Assembly (NCBI RefSeq): GCF_958450345.1
Contig: NC_088780.1
Coordinates: forward strand, 169,242,726-169,306,725
Direction: 5' to 3'
Length of the DNA: 64,000 nucleotides
Source of the DNA: Calliphora vicina
Taxonomy: Eukaryota > Arthropoda > Insecta > Diptera > Calliphoridae
Positions 45,690 through 56,152 of the stretch are shown here, one piece after another (position 1 is the stretch's first letter; every line of letters starts with the position of its first letter). The translations under genes and the position numbers were made by a program. Under the pieces are notes generated by a model. That model worked only from the letters and a program-made list of their open reading frames with translations, was not told the DNA's origin and did not search any database.

Positions 45690-46035
45690 AGTTTTAGTAT
45701 TTGCGATATAAATTTTGCGATTTTCGAGAAAAACTAATTTTTTGGCCATATTTTGGCCCAATTTCCTTACTGTTATTAATTTTAAGTAAAATCTGTTCAG
45801 AATATTATAGTCCACATAATTTTAAATATAGTCTGAAAGTTTTCCTAAAATCTGAAAACGTTAACTCTTAAATCGTGAAGGTCAAAGGTCAAATTTTTCA
45901 ATATTTGGAATTTTAATGGAAAAATAGCGAAATATTATATATTTTTTGATGCAATTTTGATGAAATTTAAGAAAAATATAAAATGAAGTCTAGTTTTTAC
46001 AATAACAGCACAAAAATGGAAGTTAACCATTAAGA
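45690..46035 (+). repeat. single arm of the long-hairpin hAT-like family
   Basis: 'TTGCGATTTTCGAGAAAAAC', 'AATCGTGAAGGTCAAAGGTC' and 'GATAGCGAAATATTATATAT'-like sequence match the inner arm at 20030-20350 and 49740-50080. Only one arm is present; no partner arm or terminus. Confidence 0.7.
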
Positions 46036-46149
46036 ATGCTTGTGTTCGATTTGTGAATTTGTGGGAAGGGTAAAATAGTTAAAAAGAAAAAGTATGCAAC
46101 AACAGAATGCATGTAAATCCATGGACATATTTTGAGTTTTTATATAAAT

Positions 46150-46310
46150 AATCGAATTTTGGTAGGAAAAATGAGTGATCACAGATAGAGCTCCTTTTCT
46201 TGATTAAACGCTTATTGGCCAAGTTATTAGCGATTTTAGATATTTTGAGTTTTTATATATAAAATCGATTTTTGGCCAGAAATAAGAGTGATCACAAATA
46301 GAGCGGACAT
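46150..46310 (-). repeat. stretch related to the 104-bp satellite
   Basis: Reversed, it contains 'GTGATCACTC' followed by 'TTTTGGCCAAAAATCGATT'-like and 'TCTAAAATCGCTAATAACTT' sequence, close to the satellite unit at 36800-37735, in about 1.5 units. It may show the dispersed source from which the array expanded. Confidence 0.4.
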
Positions 46311-46529
46311 TAAAAAAATTAGTTAAATCGGTCCAGGCGTAAAAACTTAAATTGGATTCTATGATCATTTAAACAAAAAATTAACTAAATCGATGTAGCC
46401 GTTTTCCGATTTTGGATAAAACGTAAAAAGAGGGCGTAAAACTGGGCGTGGTCAATTTTTCATTCCGTAAAAAGCTAAGTTGGGCTATGACAAACATTTA
46501 AAAAAAAAAATTGTCTAAATCGGTCCGGT

Positions 46530-46872
46530 CGTTCTCTACTGATGCAATTACCAACGAACGACATTTGATTTTTATTTATATAGCTGACGGATTGTAAATG
46601 AAATATTTGGTTTAGTGTAAAAAATTAAATGAAAACATAACGCCTATCATTATTCGCCAGTTTTCGCATATTTCTACATGTACCTCAAAATTACTTCCGT
46701 TTTATGTCACGTACGATATACCCTTATTTCGATCGATATTTTGGACAAGAATGTTTCGAAATTTGAATGGAACATAAAGACCAAATTATTTTTCAGATAT
46801 TCTTATTTTTGAAAAATCTATTCCACTCTATAGGCTTTCAAATGTCACGTACGATGACACGGAATTGGCCAA
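46530..46872 (+). repeat. family F right-end fragment
   Basis: Matches 42600-42946: 'TTTCTACATGTACCTCAAAA', 'TCCGTTTTATGTCACGTACG', 'CTATTCCACTCTATAGG', and the terminus 'GGAATTGGCC'. Confidence 0.7.
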
Positions 46873-46948
46873 ATTTTATTTGTGATTAAACTTGTATTGT
46901 AAATATAAATTTTTTTGTTGAAAAAAATTGTCTATATTATATTAATGA

Positions 46949-47546
46949 CCGACTAATAGTCGTTCAAGCCCAACCAAAGAATACCCTGAATAAAAGAGCA
47001 AACACTTTTTTTAATTTCAATAATTAATTTTCGTGAATGATTTTTGGAAGTTGACCTTATATGGGACCGATCGCCATTAAATTATTCTGTTGTATTTTAT
47101 GCTCGTTAAAGTGATTTTCGGAAGAGGGCCTTATATGAGAGCTATAACTAATTGTGCACCGATCATCATAAAATTCCATGACATGACTGCCGTATATATA
47201 AAATTTATTTCGAGCGAAATTTGTGAAGATAGCTATATAAATTAAACAGTTATGACCGATAAAGTCCAATTTCGGGTGGACATTTGTATGTGGGCTAGGT
47301 GAAATAATGGACCGATTTCAGCAAATTTCAATAGGATTCGTCCCTGGGCTGAGTTATTTGGGAGCTACGGAAAGTTGATTTCAACATACAGACTGACAAG
47401 GATATTTCTATATCGACTCCGCTATCTATAGCGATCCAGAGTATATATACTTTATTGGGTTGGAAATGAAAAATGTGGAAATTACAAACGGAATTACAAA
47501 CTTATATATGTATATCGTTGCCACTTATGGTGAAGGGTATAACAAG
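46949..47546 (-). mobile_element. chimeric DINE-1-like element (family B joined to family A)
   Basis: 46949 to about 47350 matches family B ('CCTTATATGAGAGCTATAAC', 'GTCCAATTTCGGGTGGACAT'). From about 47352 ('GAGTTATTTGGGAGCTACGG') to 47546 it matches family A, ending with 'GTGAAGGGTATA'. The two families are otherwise distinct in this window, so this is a recombinant. Confidence 0.65.
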
Positions 47547-48886
47547 TAAATGTTTCAAATAAGAACCAATTTAAATTAGAATTATTGTCATTATTTTCTC
47601 TAAATATGAATAGCCTTGACCTTTTCTTTACTCAGAGAACACATTTATCAAAATGATCTGATATAATGTTTACAATATGGTTTGTCACTGTTTAACTGCT
47701 GCTACTTCTGTACAAATTCCTTTATTTGGCTTTATTTTCATTGTCGTTGTTATTATAGTTGTAATTTTGCATTGATGATGCCCTTAACCAACTATTTGCC
47801 GCAACTGTAAGTCCTTCATTTCTGTCGATACGAGTAGTTATAAGTTTTGGCTACTTTTTTTCCATTTCTGTTATAAGTATTTGATGACTTGACTTAATTA
47901 CAAAACTTTTTTCTTCATCTTCTTTTACTTTTTCGGTTAGCACAGCATTTGCTTGCATACTTACTTACTTATGTATGTATGTTGTTATATTCATGCCACA
48001 CGTTGCTGGTGGCAAGTAAGAAAGTACAAAGATGTAAATAAGCCAGCATTTCTGAACTGAATAGTTGATATTCTTTTTTATTACCTACTATTTTTTCCTT
48101 AAAAGAAGAGTGCCTATCAACGAGTATTTGCATGTTTTATAGGAAATTGAGCCCTTGTATGTTGTGTAGAGGGTGCAATGTTTTTTGCTCTAATACGCCA
48201 CATTAACTTTGTAAATATGCAGAGAATTTTAAATTCTTTGCAACGAGCTGTTGCCAACGAGTTGTTTGTAGTCATTCAGCTAAAAAAGTGTTGAAATTTG
48301 TATGGAAAAAATGAATTTAATTTAAAATCTTTAATATGTATTCCAATAAAATGTAATGGTTTATTTTCTAAGTAAATGTTACATGTAAACATTGTTTAAA
48401 AATTAAATTTGTATTGTCTGCATTGTGTTGTAAGTGCAACAACAATAATACTAAACGCAAATAAAAAAATAATAATTATTATTGTTGTGTTATTATATAA
48501 CATTTGATCGGCGTTAATAATAAATTTGACAATTTATCATGTACGACAGAAAATTAAATTCGATTAAAAACGTATTGGTAAACCAATTGCCTAAATAAAA
48601 TATGTACATGAACATGCATAGATCTGCTTGCTGTTGACCTAAACTTGCTACACACTAATACGAATACAAATCGACACAAAAAGCAGAAACAAACAAACAC
48701 ACACACACATATGTACATACATATGTATGTATGTGTAGATTCATTTATAAAATGAAAACAAATTTTTGAAAAACAGTATCAATATTCAATTTAAAACGGA
48801 AATACACAGTCAACATACACTCACACACACACATTCTTATACAATTGCCTATATCCATTTGTATGTATTTCCTCCCATAAACACCC
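47547..48886. other. background
   Basis: AT-rich, with (CA)n/(TATG)n near 48695-48735. No gene recognised. Confidence 0.5.
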
Positions 48887-48894
48887 ATATACAT

Positions 48895-51330
48895 TAGAGT
48901 CACAATCAGTTGTATGGAAAAAAATTTTTGTTAAAATTTTGAAGAGTGCCGGGTGGAATATTGTGACACTAGGCCTAAATGTTAAGTGCTAAAAATTTGA
49001 GCCAAATCGGGCAACGATTTCTGGACGCGCATCGAGGTCAAAGTTCAGATATATGCAAAATTTTACTGTTAATATGGAATAAATAGGTGAAACTCGTTAA
49101 CTTTCTGCATTGTTTTCTAGAAATGTGTAGATTTATTTATATTAATGAATATTACATTAAAAAAAAAATTTTGGAAATTAACCCTGTATCTCCTTTGGTT
49201 CAAAATGACCCAAAAACTGTATTATCGCCAAAATTAGAGAAAAATGCAAATTTTTCAGTTTTTTAAAAATGTTTGCTACTAAATAAATACTTTTGCAATT
49301 GAATGCAAAAGAATCGAAATATGTACGTAATTATCGTTGTAATCAGATATAAATGACAAAATTTGATTAAAAAATTTTAAAGTTATTACAAATTCGCCAG
49401 ACCATTATCGTGTTTCAGGCCACTTGAACAAAAAATTTAGGAAAAAAATTAAGATATTTCGAGAAAAATTAAAATAAAAGCTCATTTTTACTTAAAATAT
49501 GTCCATATTTACTTGTATATGAGTTTTTGTCTTCGTAGGATACCGTTAGCCTATTCGCAGGTATGGCCAAAAAAAAATATTTTTTTAACGGCTGTTTCAA
49601 AACTCCATTTTCAAAATTTTAAAAATTTTGTTAAACAAATTTCAGATTTTTTCGATCATCACATTGGGGTTTATTGAGATCAAAATATGGAATAAAAATA
49701 TGAAAAAATTATGTCAATACCTCTTACAGTTTTTCCGTACCTGCGATTTAAATTTTGCGTTTTTCAAGAAAAACTAATTTTTTGTCCATATTTAGGCGAA
49801 TGAGTCCAATTTCCATACTGTTATAAATTTTAAGTAAAACCTATTCATAATATTATAGTCCTTGTAATTTTAAATATGTTCTGAAAGTTTTACTAAAATC
49901 GGAAAACGATAACCTTTAAATCGTGAAGGTCAAAGGTCAAATTTTTCAATATTTGCAATTTCTAATGAAAAGATAGCGAAATGTTATATTTTTTTGGGCC
50001 GATTTTAATGCAACTTAAGGAAAATATAACATAAAGTCCAGAATTTAAAATAACAGCACAAAAATGGAAATTAACCCTTAGCAGCACTTGGGGTCCAAAT
50101 TACCCTCAACTTTTAAAATCACGAAAAACACAACCATTTTGACCCCAAGTCCTCTTAAAGGTTAAAATCCATTTTTGCACTGTTGTTGTATATGCTAGAC
50201 ACCAATATATATTTTCCTCAAGTTTTATGAAAATCGGCCCAAAAAAATATAACATTTCGCTATCTTTTCATTAGAAATTGCAAATATTGAAAAATTTGAC
50301 CTTTGACCTTCACGATTTAAAGGTTATCGTTTTCCGATTTTAGTAAAACTTTCAGAACATATTTAAAATTACAAGGACTATAATATTATGAATAGGTTTT
50401 ACTTAAAATTTATAACAGTATGGAAATTGGACTCATTCGCCTAAATATGGACAAAAAATTAGTTTTTCTTGAAAAACGCAAAATTTAAATCGCAGGTACG
50501 GAAAAACTGTAAGAGGTATTGACATAATTTTTTCATATTTTTATTCCATATTTTGATCTCAATAAACCCCAATGTGATGATCGAAAAAATCTGAAATTTG
50601 TTTAACAAAATTTTTAAAATTTTGAAAATGGAGTTTTGAAACAGCCGTTAAAAAAAATAATTTTTCTTGGCCATACCTTCGAATAGGTTAACGGTATCCT
50701 ACGAAGACAAAAACTCATATACAAGTAAATATGGACATATTTTAAGTAAACATGAGCTTTTATTTTAATTTTTCTCGAAATATCTTAATTTTTTTCCTAA
50801 ATTTTTTGTTCAAGTGGCCTGAAACACGTTAATGGGCTGGCGAATTTGTAATAACTTTAAAATTTGTTAATCAAATTTTGTCATTTATATCTCATTACAA
50901 CGATAATTACGTACATATTTCTATTCTTTTGCATTCAATTGCAAAAGTATTTATTTAGTAGCAAAATTTGTTCAAAAACTGAAAAATTTGCATTTTTCTC
51001 TAATTTTGGCGATAATACAGTTTTTGGGTCATTTTGAACCAAAGGAGATACAGGGTTAATTTCCAAAATTTTTTTTTTAATGTAATATTCATTAATATAA
51101 ATAAATCTACACATTTCTAGAAAACAATGCAGAAAGTTAACGAGTTTCACCTATTTATTCCATATTAACAGTAAAATTTTGCATATATCTGAACTTTGAC
51201 CTCGATGCGCGTCCAGAAATCGTTGCCCGATTTGGCTCAAATTTTCAGCACTTAACATTTAGGCCTAGTGTCACAATATTCCACCCGGCACTCTTTGAAA
51301 TCTAAAAAAAAAAAATCGGCTGTCACTCTA
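48895..51330. mobile_element. long-hairpin hAT-like element, 2.4 kb
   Basis: Ends TAGAGTCACA (left) and, reversed, TAGAGTGACA (right), flanked by the perfect 8-bp duplication ATATACAT (48887-48894, 51331-51338). Two inverted arms of about 1.2 kb (48895-50095, 50141-51330) surround a loop of about 45 bases. Arms agree at most positions by eye over their full length. Inner arm blocks are shared with 19363-21275 ('GTAGGATACCGTTA', 'AATCGTGAAGGTCAAAGGTC'), but the outer ~200 bp differ. No coding. Confidence 0.88.
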
Positions 51331-51599
51331 ATATACATACATATATATTTGTGTACGTACAAACCACAATTGAGTTGATAAGCTCAAATTGTAAAACCAG
51401 ACAGACATACAGACAGACAGACGGGAGGTCTAACAAAGGGACAGAGACCCAGACTGAGAAATTTGTAGATACTTACTTACATACGTGTGAGTATATTTAA
51501 TATGTAGAATATACTCGTGTATGACCATCAAAATTATAAGGTTACATATTTTATGAAATTTTCTAGTGTTGTTAAGCTTATATCCCACTAATCATTAAA

Positions 51600-51790
51600 T
51601 ATTATAATTTTCAGATCTTCAATCGAATTAGAGTGATAGTTTTCAGCATAAACTTTCCGCATATTTCGCGATGTTCTTCCGAAATGATTTGATGGCACTC
51701 TGCAAATACACCCAGAGTCTTTGGAGGGAATCGAACCCGCAACCTTCAGAGTAATAGTTCAGCACACTATTTGTGGTTTCACTTAAGCTA
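51600..51790 (-). mobile_element. tRNA-derived SINE
   Basis: On the minus strand an RNA polymerase III A-box-like 'TAGCTTAAGTG' (about 51787) is followed about 40 bases later by 'GGTTGCGGGTTCGATTCCC', a strong B box with T-arm context. A non-tRNA body ('TCTGGGTGTATTTGCAGAG') follows. The tail is not a clean poly-A. The tRNA part is too diverged to fold as a functional tRNA. Confidence 0.55.
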
Positions 51791-51949
51791 AATGCAATCG
51801 ACATATTAGAGAACAGTCACCGAAAATTGTCTATGAATAATAAAGGGTTAATTTTTCTAATTTTACTAACCAATTTAACATCTTTTTCCTGTCTCAAAAG
51901 TTTTAACAAAATTTTTGATATTTCTGTTTATACAAATTTATTTTATTTC

Positions 51950-52360
51950 TCAACATAGTCTCCATTTCGCTCTATACACTTTGTCCAACGCTTCTGCAAT
52001 CTTTTTGTATGCCTTCCAAGAAATAAGATTTGTCAGGTCATCAAAATATTTATTTTTTGTGAGATGATTTCATCGTTGGAGTCTTTCCGCTGAGACATAT
52101 GTTCAGGTTTAGAAACAAGAAATAGTCACTCGAGTCTAAATCCGGGAAAAGTGTTTGCAATTCGTAGCCTAATTCATGGATTTTTGCTATGGAAACTTCA
52201 CATTTGTGCATCCTTTTGAGCGCCCGATCTTGTGGAAAGCTTTCTTATACCCAAGTGATCATTTAAAATTCAAACAACAGAACCATTTGAAATGTATATG
52301 GCTTCCACAATCTTTCGTACTTTCAATCTCCGATCGCACAACATCATATCGTGTACATCT
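51950..52360 (-). pseudogene. mariner-superfamily transposase C-terminal fragment
   Basis: The minus strand reads 'ALDKVYRAKWRLC' in one frame and 'RWTKCIERNGDYVEK' in the next, a mariner-type C-terminus. Upstream phrases such as 'LDSSDYFLFLNLN' (aspartate region) lie across frames. A different subfamily from the mariners at 7673 and 26430. Confidence 0.6.
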
Positions 52361-52701
52361 TCCGTACACACATAAAACAGATTTGTAATAGCAACCGAAT
52401 TTGTTTCCAGTCGAATGATTCGGTTGCACACATAGAATTTTTCGGTGTTATCAACAGAAAGTCAGTTGATAAAGAAGCAACCAAAATTTTGTTAGCACTT
52501 CTAAAATTTTGTAGCCACAACTCTAAAATTCGGTCACTAAGGTAGAATCTAGGATATTCATTTGACTAATGATCGTTCGATTAATCGAATAATTTCTTAC
52601 GAATAATTATTCGAACAACTTAAAAATGGGCATTTACGAATAACGAATAATTCGAACAATTTTATGTAGAATAATCGAATAAAACGAATAAATGTTCATA
52701 T

Positions 52702-53179
52702 TGTTTCGAAATTGTACTTGAATTCAAATATAACGATTTTAACGGTTAAAAGTTGCATAATGCTTTCAAATAGCAGTGCCTCTCAAACTGTAACATTTCT
52801 GTGGGCATTATTAACATTGAATGAAGGCTTTCAGTTGACCATTGATCGAAAGTTTGGCAACGCTGTTTGCTGCGACCGTATTCGAATTCGAATATTCAGT
52901 TAAAGAACATTGTAGAAAGTACACCACAGATGGCGTATGTATTAGAAAGCTCTAGAATATACGAGCTTTGACAATTAAAGAGCAATCTAGAGTGCAGATG
53001 GCAGTGTTATAAATAGTGGCAGAGGTTGCAGTCGTTAGTGAGTTTATCTGAGTGCCTTAAAGTGTGCTGTATTTTTCAAGTGAATTCGTGTACATTATAA
53101 AGTGTGTCTGTATTTCTGCGAATTTATAAACGTGTATAAAAAAACAAAACCAACGTTTTGAAAAGGTTAAAACGTAACA
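52702..53179 (+). mobile_element. solo LTR (Ty3/gypsy-type), copy 4, internally deleted
   Basis: TGTTTCG...CGTAACA ends with ATAT duplications (52698-52701, 53180-53183). Copy 1 of hAT-B shows the uninterrupted site. The TATAAATA box is present (about 53007-53014). The segment between 'GTGTATAAAAAAAC' and 'CAACGTTTTGAAAAGG', holding the AATAAA signal, is missing. Confidence 0.88.
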
Positions 53180-53277
53180 ATATATATTTAAATTTATTAA
53201 ATTGCTTAAAATTTTTCATAATTTCAAATTTAAATAAGTAATAATGACTCACAAAAATTGTATAGTTTCTGAAATTC

Positions 53278-53945
53278 GACAAATAACTAATGACAAAGGG
53301 ACTTTCGATCACTGTAGATCAGTGTTCCGATAGCTCATTCTATAAATATATAAATATTACTGCAAAAAGTTACAATTCTAAAAACAAATCTTTCAAAATT
53401 TTTAACTTAGGACTTGAACCAATGAAAATAAAAGGTACGGAATAAAATATTTGTTTTTAGCTGGCGAAATATTTGAAGAATCGCAATTAATAATCAAAAT
53501 AATAATTTAGATTAAAGTGGAGTTGAATGTGATTTTGAAACGGACGTCGAAAGTGATATTGAGGAGGACATTTATAATGATTACATTGAAATAGATGAAG
53601 GCTATGATCTTAAAATATATGTATGTAAGTGATGTTATTAACCGCGTACGTAAGTGTTGCAAAATATTTAATAAATCGAATGATAAACACCAATATTGCA
53701 AACTAACGTTTTGTTGCAAGAAAAGCATGAAGTTCGTCTTATACATGATTTTGAACATCGTTGAACATCTTTGTCTAACATGGTAATAAACTTTTTTCGT
53801 ATTTGTAAATGCGTCAATCATGCACTGTCTGACTTCAAATTCGCCACGTTCATATACAATAATATCAAACTTTGGACAGATTTCCTTTATTAAGACCACT
53901 TTATTAAGCAAAGATTCGGCAACATTGATAGAGCTTGATGTATAA
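53278..53945 (+). pseudogene. hAT transposase, decayed (copy 2)
   Basis: Same region as 43975-44640: 'TTCGATCACTGTAGATCAGT' (first-aspartate block, with the Glu codon changed), 'GAACCAATGAAAATAAAAGG', and downstream 'TTTGTAAATGCGTCAATCAT'. Frame is broken in several places. A long minus-strand open frame over 53507-53950 is a shadow of this region. Confidence 0.65.
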
Positions 53946-54450
53946 TACAATTTGTTATAAATAATTTAGAAATAGTGAATAATTAATTTACTAAAGCATA
54001 GCTCCAAAACGGAAACTAAAGCGTTTGCTAGTCAATTGTTTTGTAGATTGTTCGGAAGTTAATCTGATCAGAATATTTCTGTTGAAAATTTAATGATGGA
54101 CTTTGTTTTCGAATGTTTTTTAGTATTATCAATACTTGAATTGTTAACTTTAGCGTTATTTTTTGTTTTTATTTAATAATAAAATATTAAAAAACCGACA
54201 TCAAAACTTCATTCTTTACTTTTTTAAAAAATTTAAATTATTCGAATAATTCGATTAATTTTAAACGTGTGATCGAATTATTCGAACAAGTTAAAATCTC
54301 GTATTCGAATTATTCGAACAAGAGTAAAATCGAATAATTCGAATACCCTAGTAGAATCATTCGATTGGCAACAAATTCGGTGGCTATCACGAATCTGGTT
54401 GGTTGGTGGTTTTTACGCAAACAATAATGTTTAATGAGGTTTTTTTCTAT

Positions 54451-54496
54451 TTTCTGAACAAGCTGCACAAGCTAAATGGTGCAGCTTGTTCAGAAA
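54451..54496. repeat. perfect 18-bp hairpin
   Basis: TTTCTGAACAAGCTGCAC and its exact complement, separated by 10 bases. It is followed by a more GC-balanced stretch (54497-54600). Not a recognised terminator or microRNA precursor; the stem is too short for the latter. Confidence 0.7.
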
Positions 54497-55127
54497 TTTT
54501 GCCAGGAGTCAACTGACAGATGCCGAAGGAGGCGGGAAGAAGTCACGGACTTATAGACCCGCCCTTAGAAATAGAACAAACAGTAACCAAATGAGAACAA
54601 AGGATTCGTATCTGAACAATATTTAAGCAACAAGTATTTTAGCCAATAGTATCAACCAAAACTATTTGTATTTATGAATAAACAGAACGAAAAGTATGTG
54701 GCGTTATAATTTTAACGGGCACCTTATGTATATATTTTCAATAAGGGACATTAACATGAATACTCGTATGTGGGTTTAGAGTTAAATACATTAATTTCGA
54801 AATATTTTTCTGTTAGAAAAAATCAAAAGAAAAAAAATTGGTGAACAACTGGTCCCACCATGATGAATATTGGTTCGAGTACCATCATGTTCATTTTAAC
54901 TTGGTTATTTTTCAGGCAAAATTATTGAACGTTTTTCACAACAACTACCAGCAAATAGTCACGAATGTTGTATTATTTAGTGCTATGAAATAAAAGAGTA
55001 ACGAATATATACTTGTTAGCAAACGCTCTTTATGGTTATGTAAATATATGATAAATGATATGATCATATGATTACAGCACAATAATATTATGGTTGACCC
55101 CAACTATATTATGATTCAAGCTCAATC
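54497..55127. other. unclassified stretch
   Basis: The first 200 bases are less AT-rich ('CCGAAGGAGGCGGGAAGAAG', 'GACCCGCCC') and end near 'GAATAAACAG', reminiscent of an LTR tail, but no termini or repeats were found. The remainder is AT-rich. Confidence 0.35.
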
Positions 55128-55129
55128 AT

Positions 55130-55320
55130 AATGACCTTGTCCCGTACGCCTACTATTTATTTCTAGCGATTCTGAGCGCTCTCTCTAGTATATGCTTCAT
55201 TTTGAAACAGAGTATCCGATATTAGCTTGATTCGTTACTTGCCTCAAAATCGCCAGCCATGGTTTGCCAGAAAGATAGGAAAAGGTGCAAATGGCCAATA
55301 CTTGAATTAATATTGCACAA
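55130..55320 (+). pseudogene. mariner transposase C-terminal fragment
   Basis: Plus-strand frames give 'ALSLVYASF*NRVSDISLI' and 'KIGKGANGQYLN', corresponding to the C-terminus of the mariner at 7673-7880 (which ends 'IAENGQYFE'). Broken by stops and indels. Confidence 0.65.
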
Positions 55321-55433
55321 ATGTTTCAAAATCATACACCCAATATTTAATGATTGGCGAGATATAATGAAATGTTTGACCAAATTAAAGTAAATGTTTC
55401 TAGAAATTTCTAAAATCATTTTAGTATTTAAAA

Positions 55434-55628
55434 CAGACATCGGCAAAGAGCCACCTTAAGAGCTCTCTGGTTTTATTTTCTTTCACACGTACGTAATTGG
55501 CAAAAAAAATTAAAAGAAATCATTCTTGCAAACCTTTGTATCAGTGCACTGAATGCCAGAGAGCGCTACTCAAAAAACGCAAAGTGGTGTTAGTGTGCAA
55601 AGGCAATTATACTCTCTGCCGATGTCTG
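55434..55628. mobile_element. 195-bp MITE with perfect 8-bp TSD
   Basis: Ends CAGACATCGGCA and exact complement, flanked by ATTTAAAA on both sides (55426-55433, 55629-55636). The 8-bp duplication fits hAT, although the fifth terminal base (C) departs from the usual YARNG. Confidence 0.8.
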
Positions 55629-55765
55629 ATTTAAAATATCTATATACATTTATAGAAGAATAGAAATTGGCATGACTTTTTTAAATTTATTAAATTATTC
55701 TAGAATCAGATTATTACAATTAAATATGATTCAATCACGTTCTCTTGCTAGATATATGTACACGC

Positions 55766-55990
55766 AGAAAAAAAATATAGTTGGGCATGGTTACTGTAAC
55801 CATTTCAATAGTGTTACAAGATTTTTAACTATATTATAGTTACAGTAACCATTTACATGATTGTGGTAACCATAATATGGTTAATTTACGATTCACATGA
55901 TTGTATCAACCATATATATGGTTACAGTAAACAAATATATGTTTGTGACGATACGTGTATACGTAATAAAAATCCAGTTACTTTAAAAGT
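55766..55990. repeat. MITE-like block with repeated palindromes
   Basis: Begins 'CACGCAGAAAAAAAATATAG' and contains several 'ATGGTTACAGTAACCAT'-like palindromes (about 55788-55805, 55830-55856, 55915-55930). The starting motif resembles the end at 18013. No matching right end seen. Confidence 0.45.
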
Positions 55991-56152
55991 AACCAAAATT
56001 TGTTGTTTTCATGCAGCATTAGTGATTTCAGGGAATTGAAACAAATTTGAACAGTTGTAAAACATGTACATCGCAACGAAGCGACAGTATACAAGTGAAC
56101 GTCAAATGATAATTTAATAGAAAATAAAATTTAATTATATTGTTGGGTATTG

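Larger units (their letters stand above)
52550..54350 (+). mobile_element. hAT element family hAT-B, copy 2
   Basis: Ends TAGGATATTC and complement of TAGGGTATTC, with perfect 8-bp duplication GTAGAATC (52542-52549, 54351-54358). Contains a solo LTR (52702-53179) near its left end and a decayed transposase. Without the LTR it is close in length and sequence to copy 1 (43727-45158). Confidence 0.9.
52376..54398. repeat. inverted-repeat element split by hAT-B
   Basis: Left arm 52376-52420 ('GCAACCGAATTTGTTTCCAG', 'TCGAATGATTC') and right arm 54354-54398 (same, reversed) are about 45 bp each. Between them the hAT-B copy 2 is inserted. Without it the element is about 215 bp. Confidence 0.6.

Noticed and set aside
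50935..51150. 71-residue minus-strand open frame in the hairpin
   Set aside because: The mirror sequence in the other arm is not conserved as a frame, and the family is noncoding elsewhere.
51710..51775. Functional tRNA gene
   Set aside because: B box is good but the acceptor and D stems do not pair, and a SINE-like body follows.
53507..53950. 147-residue minus-strand open frame
   Set aside because: The plus strand carries recognisable hAT transposase phrases here and in copy 1, so the minus frame is a shadow.
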